A DNA stretch of 64,000 nucleotides from Procambarus clarkii (GCF_040958095.1 NC_091152.1:20180244-20244243), one strand, 5' to 3'. Shown: positions 9,797 through 21,843, numbered from the stretch's first letter. Notes: a model not told the origin generated them from the sequence alone. Made by a program: numbers and translations.

Positions 9797-9995
9797 CCCG
9801 TCCTCAACAAACAACTTCACTATTCGCTCATATGCCTCACTAAAGCTAAAAAAAAAATGTCGTACTAGAAACTGGAAGCGGTTGGCGAAAGTGACCAACT
9901 GTCCCGTTTTCTGTTGTGGGTCCTCTGGCTTAGTTAACTTAGGAGAGCAAACTTCCAATTTGACAGTTTCCCTGACGTGTTGAAACTTTAGGAGA
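9797..9995 (+). mobile_element. MITE-C, diverged copy
   Basis: Begins CCCGTCCTC, the terminal motif of this family, and shares the internal block ACTGTCCCGTTTTCTGTTGT and GGGTCCTCTGG with 21,844-22,039 and 58,073-58,267. The right terminus is degraded, so the end is approximate. Confidence 0.6.
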
Positions 9996-10825
9996 ACTTC
10001 CTGCCCTCCTAACCTGCCAGGGGATCCTTAACTTGCTATCTGGGGGCCCATTTCATTTGGAAAATAAATTTCTATTTTGGATTACGGCAATTTTTGACCG
10101 CATGCTATCATCCGTAGATAGGATGATAGCATGCGAGGCTGGGGTGCCACGGGTGTCAAGAGGCCAGGAGAGGGGTGTCAAGAAGCTCAGTTTTGTGTTG
10201 CTCTGACTACATCTAACCAATCAGGTGTCCCACCAACAGAAAACGGGACATTATGTCAATCAGACGTAAATGAACTGATTGTATGGAAGTTCCAAAAAAT
10301 CGTGGTGGGGTTGAGAATGAGACGACGGCATGCTGTCCCCTACTTGAATCCTTAAACGACCTTCAGGAGCCTATGTCCGTCCCGCACCACAGACGGTTCC
10401 CCCTGCAAGGTTGTGTGAAGCTAACCCCCCAACCTTCGACAGACAGACACTTCCACACTATTGAAATACATGATTTAAAAATGTGTAGCATTTATTTAAC
10501 ATATTTTGAAAATCTGTTCAAACAGCAGTGTGACATTTCAGGATATGTTGAAGATATGTGCAGCGCTGTAATGGCTGGACACATCCCCCCATCCTCATCC
10601 TGTATCTCCTGTATTTCCAATCCCTATCCCCCCCCTCCCAACTATCCATACCAATCCCTTTGGATATGAAACGAAATGACAATTATTTATTGTTATTTTA
10701 GAAATGCTCAATGTGTGTATGATATTTTAATTAAATTGAAGCTCTCGTACATCACTTGAAAGGTTTTCGAACATTATTTGTGTAGTTCGAACGGCCTTGA
10801 ACCAGTGACTCGATGTGTGGGTGTC
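9996..10825. other. unique stretch, no gene recognised
   Basis: Contains the hairpin at 10,099-10,135. Two open frames (10,131-10,355 and 10,283-10,669) overlap in different phases and match no family I know. Confidence 0.5.
10099..10135. other. perfect 15-bp-stem hairpin
   Basis: CGCATGCTATCATCC and GGATGATAGCATGCG pair exactly around a 7-base loop (GTAGATA). There is no T tract, and nothing adjacent suggests a terminator. Function unknown. Confidence 0.8.
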
Positions 10826-12976
10826 CTGACCTGGCCCTGCTGTACCCTACAGGTCCCTGTGTGTGTGTACCTGACCCCTGCTGTACCCTACAGGTCCCTG
10901 TGTGTGTGTAGCTCACCCCTGTTGTACCCTACAGGTCCGTGTGTGTGTGTACCTGACCCCTGCTGTACCCTACAGGTCCCTGTGTGTGTGTACCTGACCC
11001 TGCTGTACCCTACAGGTCCCTGTGTGTGTGTACCTGACCCTGCTGTACCCTACAGGTCCCTGTGTGTGTGTACCTGACCCTGCTGTACCCTACAGGTCCC
11101 TGTGTGTGTGTACCTGACCCCTGCTGTACCCTACAGGTCCCTGTGTGTGTGTACCTGACCCTGCTGTACCCTACAGGTCCCTGTGTGTGTGTACCTGACC
11201 CTGCTGTACCCTACAGGTCCCTGTGTGTGTGTACCTGACCCTGCTGTACCCTACAGGTCCCTGTGTGTGTGTACCTGACCCTGCTGTACCCTACAGGTCC
11301 CTGTGTGTGTGTACCTGACCCCTGCTGTACCCTACAGGTCCCTGTGTGTGTGTACCTGACCCTGCTGTACCCTACAGGTCCCTGTGTGTGTGTACCTGAC
11401 CCTGCTGTACCCTACAGGTCCCTGTGTGTGTGTACCTGACCCTGCTGTACCCTACAGGTCCCTGTGTGTGTGTACCTGACCCTGCTGTACCCTACAGGTC
11501 CCTGTGTGTGTGTACCTGACCCCTGCTGTACCCTACAGGTCCCTGTGTGTGTGTACCTGACCCTGCTGTACCCTACAGGTCCCTGTGTGTGTGTACCTGA
11601 CCCTGCTGTACCCTACAGGTCCCTGTGTGTGTGTACCTGACCCTGCTGTACCCTACAGGTCCCTGTGTGTGTGTACCTGACCCTGCTGTACCCTACAGGT
11701 CCCTGTGTGTGTGTACCTGACCCTGCTGTACCCTACAGGTCCCTGTGTGTGTGTACCTGACCCTGCTGTACCCTACAGGTCCCTGTGTGTGTACCTGACC
11801 CCTGCTGTACCCTACAGGTCCCTGTGTGTGTGTACCTGACCCTGCTGTACCCTACAGGTCCCTGTGTGTGTGTACCTGGCCCTGCTGTACCCTACAGGTC
11901 CCTGTGTGTGTGTACCTGACCCCTGCTGTACCCTACAGGTCCCTGTGTGTGTGTACCTGACCCTGCTGTACCCTACAGGTCCCTGTGTGTGTGTACCTGA
12001 CCCTGCTGTACCCTACAGGTCCCTGTGTGTGTACCTGACCCTGCTGTACCCTACAGGTCCCTGTGTGTGTGTACCTGACCCTGCTGTACCCTACAGGTCC
12101 CTGTGTGTGTGTACCTGACCCTGCTGTACCCTACAGGTCCCTGTGTGTGTGTACCTGACCCTGCTGTATCCTACAGGTCCCTGTGTGTGTGTACCTGACC
12201 CTGCTGTACCCTACAGGTCCCTGTGTGTGTGTACCTGACCCTGCTGTACCCTACAGGTCCCTGTGTGTGTGTACCTGACCCTGCTGTACCCTACAGGTCC
12301 CTGTGTGTGTGTACCTGACCCTGCTGTACCTTACAGGTCCCTGTGTGTGTGTACCTGACCCTGCTGTACCCTACAGGTCCCTCTGTGTGTGTACCTGACC
12401 CTGCTGTACCCTACAGGTCCCTGTGTGTGTGTACCTCACCCTGCTGTATCCTACAGGTCCCTGTGTGTGTGTACCTGACCCTGATGTACCCTACAGGTCC
12501 CTGTGTGTGTGTACCTGACCCTGCTGTACCCTACAGGTCCCTGTGTGTGTGTACCTGGACCCTGCTGTACCCTACAGGTCCCTGTGTGTGTGTACCTCAC
12601 CCTGCTGTATCCTACAGGTCCCTGTGTGTGTGTACCTGACCCTGCTGTACCCTACAGGTCCCTGTGTGTGTGTACCTGGCCCTGCTGTACCCTACAGGTC
12701 CCTGTGTGTGTGTACCTGGACCCTGCTGTACCCTACAGGTCCTTGTGTGTGTGTACCTGACCCTGCTGTACCCTACAGGTCCCTGTGTGTGTGTACCTGA
12801 CCCTGCTGTACCCTACAGGTCCCTGTGTGTGTGTACCTGACCCTGCTGTACCCTACAGGTCCCTGTGTGTGTGTACCTGACCCTGCTGTACCCTACAGGT
12901 CCCTGTGTGTGTGTACCTGGACCCTGCTGTACCCTACAGGTCCCTGTGTGTGTGTACCTGGACCCTGCTGTACCCT
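10826..12976. repeat. 40-bp minisatellite, copy 1
   Basis: About 54 highly homogeneous copies. Each unit carries CTGACCCTGCTGTACCC, TACAGGTCCC and a short (TG)n ending TACC. CTGTA-CCC-TACAG is a perfect inverted repeat. Extra C or G bases make occasional 41-bp units. The short cysteine-rich frames across it are artefacts. Confidence 0.97.
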
Positions 12977-13068
12977 GCCGGTGGAGTGCTAGGCTGGAAA
13001 AGATTACAGACGAGGGAGAGGGATTACATCAGATTATATCATGCAGTGTTTACCAGGGAGGAGGGGCG

Positions 13069-13320
13069 TGGTGTGGCCCCAGGCCTGGTGTGGCCCCAGG
13101 CCTGATGTGGCCCCAGGCCTGGTGTGGCCCCAGGCCTGGTGTGGCCCCCAGGCCTGATGTGGCCCCAGGCCTGGTGTGGCTCCAAGCCTGGTGTGGTCCC
13201 AGGCGTGGTGTGGCCCCACTCCTGGTGTGGCCCCAGGCCTGGTGTGGCCCCAGGCCTGGTGTGGCCCCAGGCCTGGTGTGGCCCCAGGCCTGGTGTGGCC
13301 CCAGGCCTGATGTGGCCTCA
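13069..13320. repeat. 17-bp minisatellite (AGGCCTGGTGTGGCCCC)n, copy 1
   Basis: About 15 copies. CCAGGCCTGG at unit junctions is a perfect palindrome. Confidence 0.95.
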
Positions 13321-13828
13321 CGCGGGGATAGGGCCGAGATGGGGCTAAGTCAAGGGAGATAACAGCTAACAGAAGTTGGGGATTTTATATAAACTTAATA
13401 CTGAACTTAACCTTGCCTTGCTCACTAGCTAACAGGGTCCCCTGCCACTTCCCTGATAGAATAAGATCAATCACTTCAACCACATTGTTTCTGCCGTCAA
13501 CCAATCAGTAATGGACACTGGAGAGCGTATGAGAAGATCACCTTGACATCGTCTTATACTCGGAGAAGAGTTAACGTCACCTTTACTTAGGGGAGCAGCT
13601 CCAATCTGGCCTATTGATCAGGGATGCACACCCCTGTCGAGCCGCCGTGACTCCCTCACACTCTCTCCTTGTTTTGGGCTGATCTCCTAATTCCCCCTTT
13701 ATTATATTATCGTCCACTACCAAATGAGCTACAAATGTCTCTCTCTCTCTACCTAGGAATCCTCACTATGACAAGAGCAAAATCAGTTGTCAACAGACAA
13801 ATATTTATTACAGGAAAATACATAGAAT

Positions 13829-13831
<3 letters not shown>
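13321..13831. other. unique stretch, nothing recognised
   Basis: Mixed-composition DNA with a CT tract at about 13,738-13,751. No coding signal or element identified. Confidence 0.45.
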
Positions 13832-13919
<88 letters not shown>

Positions 13920-13961
13920 CGGTAGAGTACCCTCGGCTACGGTAGAGTACCCTCGGCTACT
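13832..13961. repeat. (TA)n microsatellite plus 20-bp direct duplication
   Basis: About 83 bases of TA, followed by two tandem copies of ACGGTAGAGTACCCTCGGCT. The second-contig TA tract is 6 bases shorter. Confidence 0.95.
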
Positions 13962-14192
13962 ACGAACCAGCAACACTAATATTATATCAAGTCTATGTCA
14001 AATAAACTGCACGCGGCTACTGCTCATTTTTCAGCCTACTGCCTCCTCACGGCTCGGGCTGGAATAACCAGCATATACAAAATATATCAAGCATACCAGC
14101 ATATACAAAATATATCCAGCATGAAATACGTAACTTTCTTACCTTACATTGCGTTACTCACGCCATATACAACCAAGCACTCCCTCGTGCAG

Positions 14193-15494
14193 ATCATGGT
14201 GTCCACACATCATGGTGTCCGCACATCATGGTGACCACACATCATGGTGTCCACACATCATGGTGTCCACACATCATGGTGTCCGCACATCATGGTGACC
14301 ACACATCATGGTGTCCACACATCACGGTGTCCACACATCATGGTGTCCGCACATCATGGTGTCCACACATCATGGTGTCCACACATCATGGTGTCCGCAC
14401 ATCATGGTGACCACACATCATGGTGTCCACACATCACGGTGTCCACACATCATGGTGTCCGCACATCATGGTGTCCACACATCATGGTGTCCACACATCA
14501 CGGTGTCCACACATCATGGTGTCCGCACATCATGGTGTCCACACATCATGGTGTCCACACATCACGGTGTCCACACATCATGGTGACCACACATCATGGT
14601 GTCCACACATCATGGTGACCACACATCATGGTGTCCACACATCATGGTGTCCACACATCATGGTGTCCACACATCATGGTGACCACACATCATGGTGTCC
14701 ACACATCATGGTGTCCACACATCATGGTGTCCACACATCATGGTGTCCACACATCATGGTGTCCACACATCATGGTGTCCACACATCATGGTGTCCACAC
14801 ATCATGGTGTCCACACATCATGGTGTCCACACATCATGGTGTCCATAGATGATGGTGTCCACACATCATGGTGTCCACACATCATGGTGTCCACACATCA
14901 TGGTGTCCACACATCATGGTGTCCACACATCATGGTGTCCACACATCATGGTGGTGTCCACACATCATGGTGTCCACACATCATGGTGACCACACATCAT
15001 GGTGTCCACACATCATGGTGACCACACATCATGGTGTCCACACATCATGGTGACCACACATCATGGTGACCATTTCATCATGGTGTCCACACATCATGGT
15101 GACTACACATCATGGTGTCCACACATCATGGTGACCATACATCATGGTGACCACACATCATGGTGTCCACAGATGATGGTGTCCACAGATGATGGTGTCC
15201 ACACATCATGGTGTCCACACATCATGGTGTCCACACATCATGGTGTCCACACATCATGGTGACCACACATCATGGTGTCCACACATCATGGTGTCCACAC
15301 ATCATGGTGTCCACACATCATGGTGTCCACACATCATGGTGTCCACACATCATGGTGTCCACACATCATGGTGTCCACACATCATGGTGACCACACATCA
15401 TGGTGTCCACACATCATGGTGTCCACACATCATGGTGTCCACACATCATGGTGTCCACACATCATGGTGTCCACACATCATGGTGTCCACACAG
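14193..15494. repeat. 16-bp minisatellite (CATGGTGTCCACACAT)n, copy 1
   Basis: About 81 units with GACC, CGCAC, CACGG and TAGATGATG variants. GTGT-CC-ACAC is a short inverted repeat in each unit. Three units make 48 bases without a stop, which explains the many overlapping histidine-rich frames. Confidence 0.97.
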
Positions 15495-16000
15495 TTCTCT
15501 GTTCTACATCATGAGGTCCACCACTACGAACATCTGTCATTGGGTCCTCTACATCAGGTTAGGTTCTCCTGCTGTCTATGCAATATTGGCTGCTACTTGA
15601 GGTCCCACTTAACGCCTGTGTGAAGTTCCACTATGCGATTTCACAAAAAATAAAACTTGTAGCTCCCCCTACCCCTCTAAGTTCTGCTCTACCACTGACG
15701 TTCAACTCTACACCTGAAGATTCCACTCTACACCTGAAGATTCCACTCTACACCTGAAGATTCCACTCTACACCTGGAGATTCACCGTATAATCTTCCTC
15801 AGACGCAAAGCTCCGCCACGAACTTCTCCTCAGACAAACGTGTAATTCCATTACCAATCCATAACAACATATCTTCCCAATAAAACATAAAAAACTCCTA
15901 TATACAAATTATATTTCTCCTGCCGACATCCCACACTGCACGTCGGTCCTGTCATGGTGGGTACTCCCCCATTTTTGGACGAGTCTATACTGAATTTCTC
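15495..16000. other. unique stretch with a short 20-bp repeat
   Basis: Holds four copies of a 20-bp unit (CTCTACACCTGAAGATTCCA) at about 15,704-15,786. No gene seen. Confidence 0.6.
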
Positions 16001-16210
16001 CTGTGGTCTCGGGTTCGATCCCAGGCGCCGGCGAGAAACAATGGGCAGAGTTTCTTTCACCCTATGCCCCCTGTTACCTAGCAGTAAAATAGGTACCTGG
16101 GTGTTAGTCAGCTGTCACGGGCTGCTTCCTGGGGGTGGAGGCCTGGTCGAGGACCGGGCCGCGGGGACACTAAAAGCCCCGAAATCATCTCAAGATAACC
16201 TCAAGAAGAT
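16001..16210 (+). mobile_element. tRNA-derived SINE (main family), 5'-truncated
   Basis: Starts in the tRNA-like head just before the B box (GGGTTCGATCCC). It continues through the body (AACAATGGGCAGAGTTTC), the core (CAGTAAAATAGGTACCTGG) and the LINE-like 3' end (GAGGCCTGGTCGAGGACC), and finishes with AAGATAACCTCAAGAAGAT. The A-box half is missing. Confidence 0.85.
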
Positions 16211-16453
16211 ATCTTTCAAGATAACGCCCTTTTGTTCAGTTCCTTTGCTTCCATACATACACACCTGGAGGACACACACCTGAGAGTCAAACAAGTGTAG
16301 CAGGTTTGCATCCTGCAGGTGTGTGAGATACATATGTGTAGTTGATATGATAGAAGAAAATAAGTCGGGAGTCAGTACATTAAACAACTGACGGCTAGGA
16401 AGGCGGGTCCCAAGAGCTAAGAGATCGATTCTGTGCCATACAGAACCCCCCGG

Positions 16454-16593
16454 GTGTACTCACCTAGTTATGCATGCGGGGGTTGAGCTCTGGCTCTTTG
16501 GTCCCGCCTCTCAACTGTCAATCAACTGGTGTACAGATTCCTGAGCCTATTGGGCTCTATCATATCTACACTTGAAACTGTGTATGGAGTCAG
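16454..16593 (-). pseudogene. LINE L2 extreme 3' end
   Basis: On the minus strand the last codons read DSIHSFKCRYDRAQ-stop, followed by a 3' UTR (GGTTGATTGACAG-like words, GAGGCGGGACCAAAGAGCC) ending at CTAGGTGAGTACAC. This is the C-terminal tip and tail of a non-LTR retrotransposon and aligns with the same positions of L1 at 27,390-27,452. Confidence 0.75.
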
Positions 16594-16663
16594 TGTCTGG
16601 GTACAAGTGACAGGATGAACCACCCAGCGGGTTTTCTTCCAATTGGGGAGTGTTGTACATGCT

Positions 16664-19112
16664 GCTATGGCGGTGTGTTCACTCACAGGATGAGTGGCGC
16701 TGCCCAATACTGTCACTATGGCGGTGTGTCCACTCACAGGATGAGTGACGCTGCCCAATACTGTCACTATGGCGGTGTGTCCACTCACAGGATGAGTGGC
16801 GCTGCCCAATACTGTCACTATGGCGGTGTGTCCACTCACAGGATGAGTGGCGCTGCCCAATACTGCCACTATGGCGGTGTGTCCACTCACAGGATGAGTG
16901 GCGCTGCCCAATACTGTCACTATGGCGGTGTGTCCACTCACAGGATGAGTGACGCTGCCCAATACTGTCACTATGGCGGTGTGTCCACTCACAGGATGAG
17001 TGGCGCTGCCCAATACTGTCACTATGGCGGTGTGTCCACTCACAGGATGAGTGACGCTGCCCCAATACTGTCACTATGGCGGTGTGTTCACTCACAGGAT
17101 GAGTGGCGCTGCCCAATACTGTCACTATGGCGGTGTGTCCACTCACAGGATGAGTGACGCTGCCCAATACTGTCACTATGGCGGTGTGTCCACTCACAGA
17201 ATGAGTGGCGCTGCCCAATACTGTCACTATGGCGGTGTGTCCACTCACAGGATGAGTGGCGCTGCCCAATACTGTCACTATGGCGGTGTGTCCACTCACA
17301 GGATGAGTGGCGCTGCCCAATACTGTCACTATGGCGGTGTGTCCACTCACAGAATGAGTGGCGCTGCCCAATACTGTCACTATGGCGGTGTGTCCACTCA
17401 CAGGATGAGTGGCGCTGCCCAATACTGTCACTATGGCGGTGTGTCCACTCACAGGATGAGTGGCGCTGCCCAATACTGTCACTATGGCGGTGTGTCCACT
17501 CACAGGATGAGTGGCGCTGCCCAATACTGTCACTATGGCGGTGTGTCCACTCACAGGATGAGTGGCGCTGCCCAATACTGTCACTATGGCGGTGTGTCCA
17601 CTCACAGGATGAGTGGCGCTGCCCAATACTGTCACTATGGCGGTGTGTCCACTCACAGGATGAGTGGCGCTGCCCAATACTGTCACTATGGCGGTGTGTC
17701 CACTCACAGGATGAGTGGCGCTGCCCAATACTGTCACTATGGCGGTGTGTCCACTCACAGGATGAGTGGCGCTGCCCAATACTGTCACTATGGCGGTGTG
17801 TCCACTCACAGGATGAGTGGCGCTGCCCAATACTGTCACTATGGCGGTGTGTCCACTCACAGGATGAGTGGCGCTGCCCAATACTGTCACTATGGCGGTG
17901 TGTCCACTCACAGGATGAGTGGCGCTGCCCAATACTGTCACTATGGCGGTGTGTCCACTCACAGGATGAGTGACGCTGCCCAATACTGTCACTATGGCGG
18001 TGTGTCCACTCACAGGATAAGTGGCGCTCCCCAATACTGTCACTATGGCGGTGTGTCCACTCACAGGATGAGTGGCGCTGCCCAATACTGTCACTATGGC
18101 GGTGTGTCCACTCACAGGATGAGTGGTGCTGCCCAATACTGTCACTATGGCGGTGAGTCCACTCACAGGATGAGTGACGCTGCCCAATACTGTCACTATG
18201 GCGGTGTGTCCACTCACAGGATGAGTGACGCTGACCAATACTGTCACTATGACGGTGTGTCCACTCACAGGATGAGTGGCGCTGCCCCAATACGGTCACT
18301 ATGGCGGTGTGTCCACTCACAGGATGAGTGGCGCTGCCCCAATACTGTCACTATGGCGGTGTGTCCACTCACAGGATGAGTGGCGCTGCCCCAATACTGT
18401 CACTATGGCGGTGTGTCCACTCACAGGATGAGTGGCGCTGCCCCAATACTGTCATTATGGCGGTGTGTCCACTCACAGGATGAGTGGCGCTGCCCAATAC
18501 TGTCACTATGGCGGTGTGTTCACTCACAGGATGAGTGACGCTGCCCAATACTGTCACTATGGCGGTGTGTCCACTCACAGGATGAGTGGCGCTGCCTAAT
18601 ACTGTCACTATGGCGGTGTGTCCACTCACAGGATGAGTGGCGCTGCCCAATACTGTCACTATGGCGGTGTGTCCACTCACAGGATGAGTGACGCTGCCCA
18701 ATACTGTCACTATGGCGGTGTGTCCACTCACAGGATGAGTGGCGCTGCCCAATACTGTCACTATGGCGGTGTGTCCACTCACAGGATGAGTGGCGCTGCC
18801 CAATACTGTCACTATGGCGGTGTGTCCACTCACAGGATGAGTGGCGCTGCCCAATACTGTCACTATGGCGGTGTGTCCACTCACAGGATGAGTGGCGCTG
18901 CCCAATACTGTCACTATGGCGGTGTGTCCACTCACAGGATGAGTGGCGCTGCCCAATACTGTCACTATGGCGGTGTGTCCACTCACAGGATGAGTGGCGC
19001 TGCCCAATACTGTCACTATGGCGGTGTGTCCACTCACAGGATGAGTGGCGCTGCCCAATACTGTTACCATGACGGTGTGTCCACTCACAGGATGAGTGAC
19101 GGTGCCCCAATA
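16664..19112. repeat. 51-bp minisatellite, copy 1
   Basis: 48 copies of a 51-bp unit containing ACTGTCACTATGGCGGTGTG, CACTCA-CAGGA-TGAGTG (an inverted repeat) and GGCGCTGCCCAAT. Because 51 is 17 codons and the unit lacks stops, frames of 400-530 codons are open on both strands. Point variants are shared by runs of units. I do not call a gene. Confidence 0.97.
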
Positions 19113-20352
19113 AAACCCGCCCCTCGGGGCAAAATTGAAAAATATAAGCTAGTTAACCCATTTTCTTTCATAATTTGCCTCGAAGCTCAATTACGTGATC
19201 CCGGGTCAACTAGCAGGTGTGTACGAGGGTAAATCGCCTCGCCAGGTGTAGGTATGGCGTCTATGCCGAGCAGTGCGGCATAGCAGGAGTGAGAGGAACG
19301 GCGTTAGCAGCGTGCGTTGCCTGGCCCGGGGTCGAGTCCACCCAGCGTGTCTCCCAAGGCGGGATTACCTACATACCATGCTGGTGGGCCGCTCCCTGTC
19401 TGTCTGTCCATTTTTCAACCCTCTTTCCCGTCTTTTAATTAGACCTCGGGCGTGCTGTTGGTCTAGGGTGGTAGCCGGGGACAGAGAGCCGGAACTGTGT
19501 CACGAGAGGTGAGGGAAGATGGGGTAGGAGTGAGGAAAGAGAGGGAGGGGTAGGGTAGGAGGAGGTAGAGAGCGGTAATACGAGGCCGTGGGCACCGCTG
19601 CTCCCCTCCGGGCACTGAACTCTAGTGCCCGCCCTGCCCCAGGCCTCCCCCACCCCCCCCCCCCTGCCCTCTGCCCCAGGGCCCCCCCACACCCCCTGCC
19701 CTCTGCCCCATGCCCCAAACCTCCCCCCAATACCCCCCGATGCCCTCTGCACCTCACTATTCCTGCCCACTGCTGCCCTCTCATACTCCATCACACACCC
19801 GCGTGGGGGGGGGGGGGGTGTACACACTTGACCAGCAGTGTAGCAATGATGCAGCAGACTGTGGCTGCTGGCAACTGGGCGATCATGTCCCTCACCGGGC
19901 ATAGAGTCCAACGCTCGCAGCAGCAGCCAATCAGAACCCAGAGTAGGCAAGCCTAGCGAGTTCCAGTTGGTCATATGCTTCCATCTCACATTATGGTCAT
20001 TCCTGTACCTGGCTCTCGACCAATGACAAGAGAGCATCAGAGCCCCAGCGCGTTCTAACTGGTGGCTTGTGGAGTGCGAATATGAGCCAGAGTGACTTAT
20101 AGGAATAGCCATTATAGAATATAGCCATTATAGGCTATTATAGAATAGACATTATGAGGCTAGTTTCAGGAGACTATTGTATCACACTTCTATTTCCCGC
20201 CTGTGGTAATAGAGCTATAATAGAGCCCGCTCTATTATGAGGAATGAAATAAGCACCGAGTAGATAGAGTAGATAGAGTAGAGTGTGTGTGACCTGTTTG
20301 ACTTGACACAAGGATTTATTAATGATACAATATACAATTTTTGTATACAATC
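19113..20352. other. unique stretch with C-rich and AT-rich tracts
   Basis: Contains a C-rich tract at 19,640-19,760, a G homopolymer at 19,806-19,818 (one base shorter in the second contig), and repeated TATAG/ATTATAG words at 20,094-20,160. The 225-codon minus-strand frame across it is low-complexity and matches nothing I know. Confidence 0.5.
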
Positions 20353-20994
20353 CAGCTGACTCAGGCACGTGGTCACTACAATAACAGCTGACTGGGTCAC
20401 GTGGTCACTACAATAACAGGTGACTGGGTCACGTGGTCACTACAATAACAGGTGACTGGGTCACGTGGTCACTACAATAACAGGTGACTGGGTCACGTGG
20501 TCACTACAATAACAGGTGACTGGGTCACGTGGTCACTACAATAACAGGTGACTGGGTCACGTGGTCACTACAATAACAGGTGACTGGGTCACGTGGTCAC
20601 TACAATAACAGGTGACTGGGTCACGTGGTCACTACAATAACAGGTGACTGGGTCACGTGGTCACTACAATAACAGGTGACTGGGTCACGTGGTCACTACA
20701 ATAACAGCTGACTGGGTCACGTGGTCACTACAATAACAGCTGACTGGGTCACGTGGTCGCAACAATAACAGCTGACTCAAGCACGTGGTCACTACAATAA
20801 CAGCTGACTGGGTCACGTGGTCGCAACAATAACACCTGACTCAAACACGTGGTCAATACAATAACACCTGACTCAAACACGTGGTCACAACAATAACAGC
20901 TGACTCAGGCACGTGGTCAATACAATAACAGCTGACTCAAGCACGTGGTCAATACAATAACAGCTGACTGGGTCACGTGGTCACAACAATAACA
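20353..20994. repeat. 32-bp minisatellite with one E-box per unit, copy 1
   Basis: About 20 units of TGACTGGGTCACGTGGTCAC plus a CTACAATAACAG-type part. Every unit keeps CACGTG, usually as GTCACGTGGTC. Several units also have CAGCTG or TGACTCA. The right end is more diverged than the left, as expected for an array that homogenises from the centre. Confidence 0.97.
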
Positions 20995-21086
20995 AATGAT
21001 AGTTTGGGGATTGTTTCCATGACTAACTAATTTGACGTCCGGTTGATAATATTGTTCACACCATTAATAACTTCCTGTCCGGAGTT

Positions 21087-21202
21087 CCGGTCATAATTGG
21101 GGTTTTAACTCCACTAATTATGACCGGAGATCATTCATTTAATGATGAATGATTTACTAAATTATTTATGTGTCTCTATTTGAGAGTTATACTCGAGTAT
21201 AA
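21087..21202. other. cluster of short inverted repeats
   Basis: CCGGTCATAATT (21,087-21,098) pairs with AATTATGACCGG (21,116-21,127). A second small dyad follows (ATCATTCAT and ATGAATGAT). TTATACTCGAGTATAA at 21,187-21,202 is a perfect 16-bp palindrome. This could be a decayed foldback element; no family recognised. Confidence 0.6.
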
Positions 21203-21234
21203 TTAATAAATCACATTCTTTAGGCTAGAGTTCT

Positions 21235-21484
21235 GGGGCCAGATTCACGAAAGCACTTACGAACCTGTACATCTTTTCTCCATCTTTGGCGGCTTTGTTT
21301 ACAATTATTAAACAGTTAATGAGCTCCGAAGCACCAGGAGGCTGTTTATAACAATAACAACAGTTGATTGGCAAGTTTTCATGCTTGTAAACTGTTTAAT
21401 AAATGTAACCAAAGCCGTCAAAGATTGAGGAAAGATGTGTACACGTTCGTAAGTGCTTGCGTAGCTGCTTCGTGAATCAGGCCG
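21235..21484 (-). mobile_element. MITE-A, full copy
   Basis: Same orientation as 1,871. Termini GGGGCCAGATTCACGAA and GCTTCGTGAATCAGGCC, with the same palindromic interior. Confidence 0.8.
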
Positions 21485-21552
21485 CTGGTACTCTATTGTT
21501 GCTGATTATTTTGCGGTCGATTTTTGCTTCTGATTTCTGAAAATAATTCTGA

Positions 21553-21730
21553 TTGATCAGACCACACACTAGAAGGTGAAGGGACGACGACGTTTCGGTC
21601 CGTCCTGGATCAGACACAATCGACTTGATAATGGTCCAGGACGGACCGAAACGTCGTCGTCGTCCCTTCACCTTCTAGTGTGTGGTCTGGTCAACATACT
21701 TCAGCCTCGTTATTGTGACTCCTCGCCTGC
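21553..21730 (-). mobile_element. foldback element D, reverse orientation
   Basis: Large near-perfect palindrome: CTAGAAGGTGAAGGGACGAC and TTTCGGTCCGTCCTGG on one arm and their complements on the other, with an ACAATCGACTTGATAA centre. The family's one-sided extension (CGAGGAGTCACAATAACG on the opposite strand) lies on the right. No target-site duplication could be matched for this copy, and its left terminus looks mutated. Confidence 0.8.
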
Positions 21731-21843
21731 GTGATTGTGATTGTTATGGAGTGCAAAGAACCAAACAAGGACACGCGGCCTGTAAACTAAATTTGCATTT
21801 ATTGTTCTCAGATGAGCGAGTGATCTAGGCGGGCGTGTTCAAG

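Noticed and set aside
10131..10669. Two overlapping open frames in unique DNA
   Set aside because: Different phases, no recognisable family and no splice or start context. Exact recurrence at 32,808-33,346 reflects the assembly overlap, not conservation.
12865..13362. 165-codon frame joining the 40-bp and 17-bp arrays
   Set aside because: Both halves are array translations; the 90-bp unique link has no domain.
16679..18268. 529-codon minus-strand open frame (and 410-, 442-, 239- and 204-codon relatives, with second-contig copies)
   Set aside because: They are translations of the 51-bp stop-free minisatellite. Several frames are open at once on both strands, and there is no start context, domain or non-repeat flank.
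19435..20112. 225-codon minus-strand frame
   Set aside because: It crosses C/G-rich low-complexity DNA and a G homopolymer whose length differs between the two contigs, which breaks the frame. No known domain.
20353..20994. CRISPR-like regular repeats (also the 27-, 30- and 51-bp arrays)
   Set aside because: Units are head to tail with no unique spacers, in a eukaryotic context without cas genes.
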